Both the position numbers and the translations under genes were made by a program. Positions 29,409 through 38,273 of a stretch of 64,000 bases of DNA are shown piece after piece. Within the stretch, counting starts at the first letter, position 1; every line of letters begins with the position of its first letter. Below the pieces are notes generated by a model. The model had not been told where the DNA came from and ran no database searches. It saw only the letters and a program-made list of their open reading frames with translations. Source of the stretch: Methanosalsum zhilinae DSM 4017 (GTDB lineage Archaea > Halobacteriota > Methanosarcinia > Methanosarcinales > Methanosarcinaceae); contig NC_015676.1 of NCBI RefSeq assembly GCF_000217995.1, positions 1,409,708 to 1,473,707 of the forward strand, read 5' to 3'.

Positions 29409-30488
29409 ATGGAACATTCCAGTAAAATGTGGCAGGCGATAATTGTTCTTGTTATCCTGACAAGTGTACTTGCTTATGCATTGTACCCATTTATAAATGC
29501 CTTCTTAACTGCATTCATACTGTATGTAATATTCAAACCACTCCATAGGTTTTTGACAGTAGATCACAAGATTAGATCAGATATTTCTGCAATTATTGTT
29601 TTAATTGTATCTGCTCTTATCATCCTGATCCCTGTACACATCTTGTTGGCACTGGTCTATTTGCAAATACAGGCTTTGTTCTTAGATACCACTTGGCTGT
29701 TTTCGTATATTGAGCTGGCTACCAGCTATATCCATATAATCGAAAGCATAGTACTTCCATTTGAGATTGATCTGGAACTTGAAAATCGGCTTATGGAGTT
29801 CTTTTCCACTCTTTCTAATCTTATAAGTGGTGCAGCTGTAGACGCAATGTCTGCAATCGGTCAAATACTGATAGAGATTGTCATAATGTACTTTTTGTTT
29901 TTTTATCTCCTGATTGGAGATAAGTCTAAATTTGCGCAGACTTTTAGAAACGCCATTCCTTTTAACGAGGATAATACAAAAAAATTACTTGATAAGTTCA
30001 GCTCCCTTGTAAAGACAATTCTTTTTAGCTCAGGTATAATTGCATTTATACAGGGAGCCATATTGACTATAACATTCCTTCTCCTTGGTATTGAAGGTGC
30101 TTTCTTCTGGGGTTTTGTAACTCTTATCCTTTCCTTCCTCCCGATGGTTGGTCCACCTGTTATATGGGTGCCGACCCTTGCATTACAGTTGATACAGGGT
30201 GATTATTTCATTGCAGTCGGTGTGCTCATAGGTGGAATAATACACACACTTGTAGATGAGGTTCTTCGACCACTTGTTCAAAAAAGAGTAGGACAGATAC
30301 ACCCTCTTGTTACCATTGTAGGTGTCTTAACAGGTTTGAAAATGTTTGGCTTATTGGGGATAATCCTGGGACCTTTACTGATCTCATATGTCCTGCTTAT
30401 AGCTTTAATGGTACATGATGAATACCTGTCAGGCCCGGATAGCAATAAATATGAGCAGCTAATATGTGAACTTATCAAACATGACTGA
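29409..30488 (+). CDS. AI-2E family (UPF0118) membrane transporter
   Basis: 359 residues with about seven hydrophobic segments, the family pattern FFYLLIGD in the middle, and the C-terminal signature FLPMVGPPVIWVPTLALQL followed by VDEVLRPLVQKR and HPLVTIVGVLTGL. A GGGGGG site precedes the start. The family includes autoinducer-2 exporters and Na+/H+ antiporters, and substrate cannot be told from sequence; in a methanogen an ion or osmolyte role is possible. It is a single-gene unit facing the chimeric gene's 5' side. Confidence 0.85.
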   Translation: MEHSSKMWQAIIVLVILTSVLAYALYPFINAFLTAFILYVIFKPLHRFLTVDHKIRSDISAIIVLIVSALIILIPVHILLALVYLQIQALFLDTTWLFSYIELATSYIHIIESIVLPFEIDLELENRLMEFFSTLSNLISGAAVDAMSAIGQILIEIVIMYFLFFYLLIGDKSKFAQTFRNAIPFNEDNTKKLLDKFSSLVKTILFSSGIIAFIQGAILTITFLLLGIEGAFFWGFVTLILSFLPMVGPPVIWVPTLALQLIQGDYFIAVGVLIGGIIHTLVDEVLRPLVQKRVGQIHPLVTIVGVLTGLKMFGLLGIILGPLLISYVLLIALMVHDEYLSGPDSNKYEQLICELIKHD

Positions 30489-30698
30489 CTATAATTCCTG
30501 TATACACCCCATACCATTAAGGAGATATTGGTTCATTGGTCATCGTTTAAAGAGCCTTATTTACCTGATAGCTATTGATTCTGTGCTAAATATCTGCCAT
30601 AAACTCGGGTCAATTTTTAATGAAATCAACACCATTTCCTGCATATAATAGGCCCACATTTTTTCCAACGGTTATATACATTAAGATAATGGGTATAA

Positions 30699-30856
30699 TT
30701 ATCTTTTTAACCGGTAACATATGGATGAGTTCCAAAAGCACAAAGGAAACAATGACTTGGCATTCTGTTTCATGTAATGCAAAGTATCTTTTGAAAACCC
30801 AATTTCTTTCCATTGCTTGCCAGCATTAAGATCCTTGAAACCTAGCCAGCACATTG
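30699..30856 (-). pseudogene. cas1: Relic of the Cas1 C-terminus
   Basis: A minus frame reads LGFKDLNAGKQWKEIGFSKD followed by TLHYMKQNAKS and ends with a stop at 30699. GFSKGTLHYMKQNAKS is the characteristic C-terminal segment of CRISPR integrase Cas1. The active-site region, cas2 and repeats are absent. It sits in the 520-base gap between the transporter and the IS5-like element, which otherwise shows no gene. Confidence 0.5.
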
Positions 30857-31008
30857 GAAGTACTGACAGTCATTCTGAAATAGCATAATATCGACATAAT
30901 CTTAAGTTCTAATAGGAGATATTCTCATCAAAAAAAGTAGATCCTATTATTGAACTGATTTCAAAAGTATAAATACTATTTATTCCATTTATAGTTTGAG
31001 GGGATTAA

Positions 31009-31770
31009 ATGGAATTTAAAGAACTCACTGATGAACAGTGGAAATATATTAAACCGTATTTACCTCCACAACCAATAACTGGACGAAAGAGAGCAAATGA
31101 CCGTAATGTCATCAATGGTATTCTCTTTGTCCTGATTACAGGTTGTAGATGGTCAGATATGCCTGAATGTTATGGATCACCTTAAATGCATGAGAAGAGC
31201 GAAAACATGGTCTCAGAAAGAAGTATTCTCACTGGAAACAGTTTGTGTAGATAGTAGCCTGATTGAAACAAAAAAAGGGGAGAATCAACCGCCTACAACG
31301 GCCACAAGAAACTAAAAGGAATAAAAATACATACATGTGTAACCTGTGACTGTTTTCCTCTTGAAATTATCATTTCACCAGGAAATGAACATGATAGTAA
31401 AAGGTTCATTGAAGTAATGGATAGCATTAAAATAAAATCCAGTAGAAGACCACGAACAAGACCTTTAGAAGTTCTTGTAGATTCTGCATATGACAATAAG
31501 GATATTCGTGAATATCTCAGATCAAGATTAATAAAGAGCGATATCCCAGTAAATCCAAGAAACCTGAAAAAGATACCAAGAGGCAGACCTACCCGATTTG
31601 AATACGAATCGTATCATAAAAGAGGTGCAATTGAGAGATTCTTTGGATGGCTGAAAATGGGATTTAGAAAAATAGCACAGAGATATGAACGTCTTAACCT
31701 TATTTTTAAAGGATTGCTAGATATTGCATGTTTCATGCTATGCTGGAAAAAGGTGTCTCCGGAGTTTTAA
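31009..31770 (+). pseudogene. IS5-like transposase, broken (copy 1)
   Basis: The 5' part reads MEFKELTDEQWKYIKPYLPP to GCRWSDMPECYGSP and then stops; later frames give SLIETKKGE and then, from 31417, MDSIKIKSSRRPRTRPLEVL, DSAYDNKDIREYLR and ESYHKRGAIERFFGWLK, the end of an IS5-family DDE transposase. An internal deletion and frameshifts separate the parts. The probable element ends are CCTATTATTGAACTG near 30948 and the matching GTTTTAAATAGG near 31775. A second broken copy is at 41759..42532. Confidence 0.8.
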
Positions 31771-31780
31771 ATAGGAGTTA

Positions 31781-31913
31781 TGTAGAAATCCTCATTTGAA
31801 CAAAATACTGCTCATCCCCCCTTGTGTTTTCGCTAGCAAGTTAACACTTTGGGATTTTATCATTTTTAAAGCAACAAGTAATTTTTAGCAGGAAATAAGT
31901 TTTCTACAGAGCC
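31781..31913. repeat. Short element with GTAGAAATCC / TTTCTACAGAGCC ends
   Basis: The 133 bases start TGTAGAAATCCTC and end TTTTCTACAGAGCC, an imperfect inverted pair of the terminal motif seen at 25739 and 32793. It looks like a miniature inverted-repeat element. Confidence 0.5.
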
Positions 31914-32138
31914 TAAATAGGCTCATATTTAATAATAAATCAAAATAATTTTTTTGCCAGTATAATTAATATTATAACTGTGCTATTACATAATTATAAT
32001 AATGATCCGATAGAAATTTTTTTACCCCACGTTCCCAACTTCTATCGGATTATTTTTTTGAACTTTTCCATAAATTTTTTATATATTTTCCCGCCATAGG
32101 ACGAAACATGCAATTTTCATCCACTATCCCTCAAACAG

Positions 32139-32211
32139 AGTTGTGTCACTATTTTGCTGTAAAAGTTCATATTTTTATTTAGAAATAGATAAAAAGAAAT
32201 CAAGCCTAGTA
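32139..32211. repeat. CTAGGCTTGATTTC dispersed repeat, copy 2 (inverted)
   Basis: The reverse complement of the repeat at 21823..21894 and 44061..44131, very close in sequence to the latter. Confidence 0.7.
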
Positions 32212-32230
32212 ATAAAAAACAGAAACATAT

Positions 32231-32311
32231 AATCAATCTCTGACACTTGCATATAAGATTGCGCGTGCTTTTGGAGAAAATATTGAACATGTGTTCATAT
32301 TTGGAGATTGA
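32231..32311 (+). pseudogene. C-terminal relic of an Xre-family regulator
   Basis: The frame reads NQSLTLAYKIARAFGENIEH followed by VFIFGD and a stop. This is the closing helix and tail of small Xre-type HTH regulators (NPSL-LAYKIARVFG-IE-VF). The HTH itself was replaced by the repeat that ends at 32211. Confidence 0.55.
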
Positions 32312-32462
32312 GTTTAGTTCCCTGACTTATCTGGTTTAAAGATACCTTTAGTCTGAAGTTGGTAGCTAAACTCCACAATTTCTCCATTTTCATTCTTTGT
32401 TTATCTTAATTAGTAGAAGACTCTTTCCTCGCAACATAGTGACAGGTGGATGATGAAGCCGA

Positions 32463-32669
32463 TTGATATGGGAAAACCTTCTGCTTATTGGACAGTTTGA
32501 GCCATCAACAAAAATATGTAACATCTATGGCTACCATAACAGAAAACATAAGCCTGGAAGACCGGCAATGGTATGCCTGAACTGCAATACAAATCATGAC
32601 ATAGATATTAATGCTGCTATCAATATTAAGAAATTCGCTCTTCAAGAGCAGAATCTAATAGGTATATAA
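32463..32669 (+). pseudogene. tnpB: TnpB C-terminal remnant (IS200/IS605 group)
   Basis: The frame contains FEPSTKICNIYGYHNR, then CLNCNTNHDIDINAAINIKKF and ALQEQNLIGI. These are the zinc-ribbon and final RuvC aspartate regions of TnpB (here the first C-x2-C is C-x2-Y). The N-terminal and central RuvC parts are gone, so no active nuclease is made. Confidence 0.75.
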
Positions 32670-32762
32670 TCATCGTAGGAACTATGGGATGAGTCTGTGT
32701 ATTTATCTTAAAAAGAGGAAAAAGTGAAGCAGAAAACTACATGCATGATCGTGGGTACTCAC
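32670..32762 (+). ncRNA. Right end / omega-RNA-like tail of the TnpB remnant
   Basis: Downstream of the tnpB stop come GAACTATGGGATGAGTCTGTG and GAAGCAGAAAAC with a CATGATCGTGGGTACTCAC end, the usual tail of these elements. Pairing is imperfect, so the structure is degraded. Confidence 0.5.
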
Positions 32763-32792
32763 ATGTTATAGCCACTCACTGATATAGGAAAT

Positions 32793-32809
32793 AGGATTTC
32801 TACAGAACC
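32793..32809. repeat. Terminal-repeat motif AGGATTTCTACAGAACC
   Basis: An inverted copy of the GGCTCTGTAGAAATCCT end found at 25739; it may mark the right boundary of a composite stretch 31.8-32.8 kb filled with relics. Confidence 0.5.
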
Positions 32810-32818
32810 TTTTACAAT

Positions 32819-33514
32819 TTATTTTTGCCTTATTTTTTTAACCAGAGCTGCAATAGCAAATAAGCTTGTAATAGCAAATATTATTCCAAAACCCGGTATT
32901 GGTGAAGGCTCATCATCTACTGGATGTCCAACTGTAATTGTTTCCTCAGCAGAATCTTCTCCAACTTCGTTGCTTACTGTAAGTGTAACAGTATAGACAT
33001 CCGGTGTTAGGTATGTATGCGTTGGGTTGACTTCTGCTGATGTATTACCATCACCAAAATCCCAGTGGTATTCAACTGCATTTTCGGAATTGTCGGTAAA
33101 GGTTACTTCAAGCGGTGCTACACCACTTGTAGGGTTGGCAGTAAAGTCTGCAACAGGTGGCACATCATCATCGACTTCGGCTTCTACAATCACAGTTCCC
33201 TGCATTTGTGGATGGTAGATACACATATAGTCATAGGTTCCAGTTTCATTGAATGTGTAACTGAAACTGTCTCCATCTTGCAAATCACCTGAATCAAATT
33301 CATCAGCAGTAACCGTATGCGTCTCTGCATCCATGTTGATCCAGATGACAGTATCATTTTCATAAATTGTTAATTCAGAAGGATTATACTCAAATCCCTG
33401 GATTATAATTTCATATTCAGCTGGTTCTGAATTCTGGTTAGCACCTGCTTGCAATGCAAATAAAGATAGTACCACCAGCAACATTAAAAATTTTAAAATA
33501 CTTTTATTAATCAT
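32819..33514 (-). CDS. Secreted cupredoxin-PKD protein with PGF-CTERM-like tail
   Basis: 231 residues from ATG 33514, chosen because GGGGGAG sits 7 bases upstream; ATG 33529 lies on that site. A signal peptide (LLVVLSLFALQAGA) is followed by a plastocyanin-like domain with copper ligands visible as the histidine in ETHTVTA and C, H and M in MCIYHPQM. A PKD domain follows (ADFTANPTSGVAPLEVTF, YHWDFGDGNTS). The tail PIPGFGIIFAITSLFAI with a final KKIRQK resembles a PGF-CTERM archaeosortase signal. The protein should be exported and anchored to the S-layer side of the membrane, with a role in electron transfer or copper binding. Confidence 0.85.
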   Translation of the reverse strand: MINKSILKFLMLLVVLSLFALQAGANQNSEPAEYEIIIQGFEYNPSELTIYENDTVIWINMDAETHTVTADEFDSGDLQDGDSFSYTFNETGTYDYMCIYHPQMQGTVIVEAEVDDDVPPVADFTANPTSGVAPLEVTFTDNSENAVEYHWDFGDGNTSAEVNPTHTYLTPDVYTVTLTVSNEVGEDSAEETITVGHPVDDEPSPIPGFGIIFAITSLFAIAALVKKIRQK

Positions 33515-33878
33515 AAATATCTCCCCCATATGATATGATATGATATTTAATTTGGTAACCCAGAAATAAAATAAATCCGGGTTACCTTTACCGAGTACAG
33601 TTTTTTCAGAGTGCCGACATGGCTATTGCAATTGAAAAATAATACAAAATGGGAACTAAGGGAACTTTTCTGTATATTTTTGCAATTACAAATGTACCCC
33701 CACACGATCCAACCCGCACATCGGTTGCTAATTTATATAATGTTAGCACTATAATGTATGATAAGCAAATATATAAAACTCATAGGATCTTTAATACAAA
33801 ATCAAGTACTAATTGCTTTTCTAAAAAGCCGCTACTAGAAAGAAATTAATATATGTTCAAACTAAACATCAATTGAAC

Positions 33879-34568
33879 ATGGTTAAAATCTCATCTCAAG
33901 TATTGCTGGGCATTCTCGTTCTTCTTCTTGGAATTTTACTTCTGATCAGGAATCTAGAAATATATGATACAGGTCAGCTGTTGCAGTATATTCCATCACT
34001 ATTTATTTTGCTGGGTGTCTATATACTTATTAAATCTAGATTTACCAGTATAACAGGCCCTGTAATTATAATACTTATAGCTACGTTTGTTCAACTGTTA
34101 GTCCTTGAAATTGTTACCTGGGGTACTCTTATCACATGGTGGCCAATTATTTTCATTCTTATAGGACTTGATATACTGCTTAAAAGAAAACGCCGTTCAT
34201 CTACTCCAAAAAGAAGTGATCAGAAGGTTGACATTACTGCAGTTTTTGATGAAGTAAATCTATCAAACAACTCTCCAGATTTTAAAGGAGGAAATATAAG
34301 TGTAGTCCTGGGAGATTCTGAGCTGGATCTAAAGGATGCTGAAATTGGCTCTTCACCTGCTAAAATCAATGTTACAGTTTTACTTGGTGAAGCTGATATA
34401 ATAGTTCCTGAAGACTGGCAGGTTGAAATGGATCTCATCAATATACTTGGAGATATCTATGATAAGAGGCCAAATCGTTCAGGAGATAAAGAAGTGTCAA
34501 CCGAAAAACCAGACCTTATAATAACAGGAACAGTTATACTAGGCGATTTTTCAATAAAAGACAAATGA
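33879..34568 (+). CDS. LiaF/PspC-like membrane protein, paralogue 2
   Basis: About 229 residues from ATG 33879. The layout equals the gene at 20034..20723: N-terminal transmembrane repeats (LLIRNLEIYDTGQLLQYIPS identical in both), KRKRRS patch, and C-terminal LiaF-like domain (ITAVFDEVNLSNNSPDFKGG). The two differ mostly in the C-terminal domain. They lie 13 kb apart in opposite directions with relic-filled DNA between. Function in archaea unknown; envelope-stress sensing is a guess from bacterial LiaF. Confidence 0.75.
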   Translation: MVKISSQVLLGILVLLLGILLLIRNLEIYDTGQLLQYIPSLFILLGVYILIKSRFTSITGPVIIILIATFVQLLVLEIVTWGTLITWWPIIFILIGLDILLKRKRRSSTPKRSDQKVDITAVFDEVNLSNNSPDFKGGNISVVLGDSELDLKDAEIGSSPAKINVTVLLGEADIIVPEDWQVEMDLINILGDIYDKRPNRSGDKEVSTEKPDLIITGTVILGDFSIKDK

Positions 34569-34930
34569 AATGTTAAGGTGTAAGGAGTTTTTAAAATCTT
34601 AAAAAATAGTTATTAAGTAATCATTTCTATTACTATATCTTCAATTTCCCTATCTTTTCTGCAGTCAAAGCTTCCGATTTTGTAAAATTTGCATCTGTAT
34701 CCAAAGTCATTACATGTTATTTTGACTAAACTCGGTGATGTTAATTAATTACCAATAAAATTTTCGGATTTTATTATTTTACAGATAGTTCTCCATTCAT
34801 TCCTCATTTTACGGAAAGAATCTTCTTGGCTTAAAAGTCAAATTTAGATCGATTGCTTTCAGGGTAAAAAAACCGATGAATATGTATAGTTGAATTACTC
34901 TATGTATTTAATTATCAAGAGGGGATTATT

Positions 34931-35812
34931 TTGCCAATAACTATAGAAGAAGTATTGAATCGAGGCTTTAAAGCCTGGACTAAGAATTTGAAGATATCCG
35001 TGCCATTTATTCTTGCTGCTCTTGTGGTAGGAATTATGTGGATTGCATACATGGCTCTGTTTGTGATAGCTGTCATGCCATCTTTGATAGTAGATCCTAA
35101 TATGGTTGTGGAAGCACTCAGACCATATCTTTTGCCGTTTGGTGTAGGTGTTTTAGTAATCATACTTATTAGTATGCTTATTGAATCATTTTTTACAGCT
35201 GGTGCAATTGGGATGGCAAAAGATGTCACAGTAAATGGTAGAACTAGCTATGAAGAAATGATCAATTCCGGGAAAACACATTTTTTCAACTATTTCCTGT
35301 TATATATCTTGTTCTATCTGATAACGCTGGTGGGTATTATATTTGTAATACCTGGTATTTTACAGATCGGAGATATTACTAACTTTGATGCGATCATACA
35401 GAATCTGCTTGTAATAGGTGCTGGATTTGTACTCTGGATTATTTACGGCATTTTTGTAAGTATTATTCTGGCAGTATCCTACTACGCACTTGTTGTTGAT
35501 AAGCTTGGACCCATTCAGGCAATAAAGGCCAGTTACAGGTTCTTTATGGACAACAAGGCTGCTGTAGTAATACTCTGGTTGCTTACAGTTGTAGTTGTGA
35601 TTGCACTCAGTTTTATAGGGATGCTCTTTCAATTCAATGAAACGCTTGCAATCATATGGAGTGTAATAAGCACTATAGTGAGTATTGTTGTAATTCCTGC
35701 AGTATTTACTCTATGGTGGACGTTCCTGTACATGGGTAAAACAGGCCATGATGTACGCGACCCAAAGACTATTGATACTCCAAAGGTAAGTGAATTGCAG
35801 TCCAATGAATAA
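34931..35812 (+). CDS. Multi-pass membrane protein (DUF7847-like)
   Basis: 293 residues with about six hydrophobic segments, beginning TIEEVLNRGFKAWTKNLKIS, the amphipathic opening typical of archaeal glycerophosphodiester-phosphodiesterase membrane-domain-like proteins, and later GPIQAIKASYRFFMDNK, the repeated family motif. The start is TTG behind GAGGGGAT. No catalytic motif is seen; it may help membrane organisation or transport. Confidence 0.7.
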   Translation: MPITIEEVLNRGFKAWTKNLKISVPFILAALVVGIMWIAYMALFVIAVMPSLIVDPNMVVEALRPYLLPFGVGVLVIILISMLIESFFTAGAIGMAKDVTVNGRTSYEEMINSGKTHFFNYFLLYILFYLITLVGIIFVIPGILQIGDITNFDAIIQNLLVIGAGFVLWIIYGIFVSIILAVSYYALVVDKLGPIQAIKASYRFFMDNKAAVVILWLLTVVVVIALSFIGMLFQFNETLAIIWSVISTIVSIVVIPAVFTLWWTFLYMGKTGHDVRDPKTIDTPKVSELQSNE

Positions 35813-35884
35813 AATTTTAACTTGCAGGCTTTGCTGAAAAGTTCAAAGCCTTACTATTTTTTTTAACAGAAAAGAGAAGAATAT

Positions 35885-36184
35885 ATGAAAATTAAAAGAA
35901 ATCTATTAGCAACTTCAGCAGCTGTTACGATGTGTAGTGTGTTTTTATTGCCCTATTCATCCAGTGATGGCTTTAGGTTTAATTTCGGTTACCCGTTCCC
36001 TTATTTTACTACCTATGACTGGCCAAGCCCAATAGCAGCTAATGAAATTCTGTTAATGAGAGTTAGTATTGATCTATTTCCTTTTTTGATAAATGTAATT
36101 CTAATATACCTGGTTATGCATCTGATATTGAGTGGAATCAATAAGCTCAGAAGTTCCTTAAGTAGTGAAAAAACCAGAAATTAG
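35885..36184 (+). CDS. Small membrane protein
   Basis: 99 residues with an N-terminal signal-anchor (LLATSAAVTMCSVFLL), a Phe/Tyr/Pro-rich loop and a second helix (FLINVILIYLVMHLIL). A GAAGAATAT site lies upstream. It follows the DUF7847-like gene by 70 bases and may be cotranscribed. Family unknown. Confidence 0.6.
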   Translation: MKIKRNLLATSAAVTMCSVFLLPYSSSDGFRFNFGYPFPYFTTYDWPSPIAANEILLMRVSIDLFPFLINVILIYLVMHLILSGINKLRSSLSSEKTRN

Positions 36185-36296
36185 AACAATAGCTACACAA
36201 AGTTAATAGTACAGGATGCTCATGATTATTATTTAGTGGAATTTTAATTTCACCCTGTTTCAACCTTAAACCAGTTAGCTTACGGTAGGTGACTTT

Positions 36297-37190
36297 ATGC
36301 AAAAAATTAGTCCTCATTTATGGTTTGACAAAGAAGCTGTCCAAGCAGCTGAATTTTACACGGGCCTTATAGAGAATTCAAAGATCAAAGACATAACAAC
36401 ACTTCAAAATACTCCCTCCGGGACAGCTGAAACGGTTACTATTGAACTGGCAGGCCAGGAATTTATGCTGCTCTCAGCCGGTCCTCTATTCAAATTTAAT
36501 CCCTCGATTTCATTCATTATTGCATGTAAAACAATAGAGGAAGTTGACTCGCTATGGAACAAACTGGCTGATGGTGGTACGGAACTTATGCCCCTGGATT
36601 CATATGATTTTAGTGAAAAATACGGATGGATCGAGGATAAATTTGGAGTTTCATGGCAATTGATTTACGTAGATGATTATGGAGCAATGGATACACAGAA
36701 AATTACTCCAACGCTTTTGTTTACTGGTGATCAGTGTGGAAAAGCAGATGAGGCAATCAGCTATTACACATCTGTTTTCAGTAATTCAAAAATTGGTGAT
36801 ATTTATCGATATGGTCCAGATGAGGAACCTGACAAAGAAGGAACAGTCAAACACGCTGGATTCGTAATAGAAGGTCAGGAATTTGCGGCTATGGATAGTG
36901 CTCTGGCCCATGCTTTTAATTTTAATGAAGCCATTTCATTCATCGTCTACTGCAAGACACAGAAAGAAATTGATTACTACTGGGATAAATTATCGGCTGT
37001 TCCTGAAGCCGAACAGTGCGGCTGGCTCAAAGATAAATTTGGAGTTTCGTGGCAAATTATTCCTACTGCCATGAAAGAAATGATGAAGACTAAAGATCCA
37101 GAAAAAATGAAGAGAGTAACTGAAGCATTTCTTAAAATGAAAAAATTTGATATTGAAGAATTAAAACGAGCATACGAAGGAAAAATCTAA
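36297..37190 (+). CDS. VOC / PhnB-like protein with two tandem domains
   Basis: 297 residues with two copies of a PhnB-type VOC fold. Each begins ISPHLWFD or ITPTLLFTG and ends GWIEDKFGVSWQL or GWLKDKFGVSWQI, with EAISFIV and EFMLL/EFAAM strands between. The domains often carry metal-binding residues of glyoxalase-type enzymes, but the reaction of this subfamily is not known. The gene is monocistronic. Confidence 0.85.
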   Translation: MQKISPHLWFDKEAVQAAEFYTGLIENSKIKDITTLQNTPSGTAETVTIELAGQEFMLLSAGPLFKFNPSISFIIACKTIEEVDSLWNKLADGGTELMPLDSYDFSEKYGWIEDKFGVSWQLIYVDDYGAMDTQKITPTLLFTGDQCGKADEAISYYTSVFSNSKIGDIYRYGPDEEPDKEGTVKHAGFVIEGQEFAAMDSALAHAFNFNEAISFIVYCKTQKEIDYYWDKLSAVPEAEQCGWLKDKFGVSWQIIPTAMKEMMKTKDPEKMKRVTEAFLKMKKFDIEELKRAYEGKI

Positions 37191-37353
37191 AATTTTAATT
37201 ATGATCAAAAGCTCAATTGCTGACTGAAACTCTATATGTTGACATCATAAGTGCGCTTATTGTCCAGGTTGCAGGATTCAGATGTATATCTGTGTCACAA
37301 TCTGCGATATATACAGTTAATATCCGAAATCTGAAAAAGAAAAATAGGTTAAT

Positions 37354-37814
37354 TTAGGTTAAAGGGAATACTATTTTTGTCAACAATTCAAATTCTGGTA
37401 CCTCCTCTGGCGAATTGTAATAGAATTCATATGATACTCCAGTGACTTCCTCGCCCTGTTCCTTAATCCATTCCAGCAATTTGATGTACCCCTGTTCACT
37501 TGCGGCATACGGTCCTTTGTGTACGAAAGATGCTTCGCGACCTCCTGGTATTGTACTAGACCGTATATCATCCTTACCTTCTACTTTGGCAGGCACGATG
37601 AATCCCATTTCAACATCGAGGTTTTCCATATCCATGCTATAATATATGACAAAAGGTACATCCATTGGCTGTACATTGATCGAGTCCATATATTCCATGA
37701 TTTTATGGTATGCCTCACCTATAATTTCAGGTAATCTGGCTACTGAAGTGGATTTGTGCGTATTGTTAACGTATTCTTTTCAGGCATTGTATCTATATTA
37801 AATTCTTGTTTCAT
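37354..37814 (-). pseudogene. GyrI-like effector-binding domain protein, frameshifted
   Basis: The frame from ATG 37814 gives MKQEFNIDTMPEKNTLTIRT, then a stop; another frame supplies VARLPEIIGEAYHKIMEYMDS, VPFVIYYSMDMENLDVEMGF, RSSTIPGGREASFVHKG and LLTKIVFPL, a full GyrI/AraC-type effector-binding fold. One added base near 37745 would join them into a protein of about 153 residues. A start at 37698 would lack the first strand and has no ribosome site. It could be a live gene with a sequencing error. Confidence 0.65.
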
Positions 37815-38273
37815 CTGGCATAACAACTCCATTCAACAATTTTGTGTCGAAAAATGAAATTTATAGTATTTTCTATTTATAGTTTCTCAGGCAACTGGGC
37901 TTGACTAAAAAATAGTAAATTTGACTAATTAGTATCCTTTCAATCAAATTTCTCTTTGAATTTTAATTTTTGAAAAAATTATCAGAATTATTTGCAAAAT
38001 AATAGATACCAAGAAAAAATTATGCTAAATACTTCACTTTATCAATATTAGAACTGTTTAGGATGATGTGTACAGTTAAATCCAAAATTCGTCACCATTT
38101 TAAATTTGAGTGAAGTATTGCAAATATGTCTGTATGATTAAAGAAATTAACACTCTAAGTTATTTAGATTCATTTAGATATTATCTAGAATCTTATTTCC
38201 TGAGAAATTATTCCTATTCATATATTTATAACATTTTATAAACTGTTTATATACTTCTAGGAGGAATTCTTGT

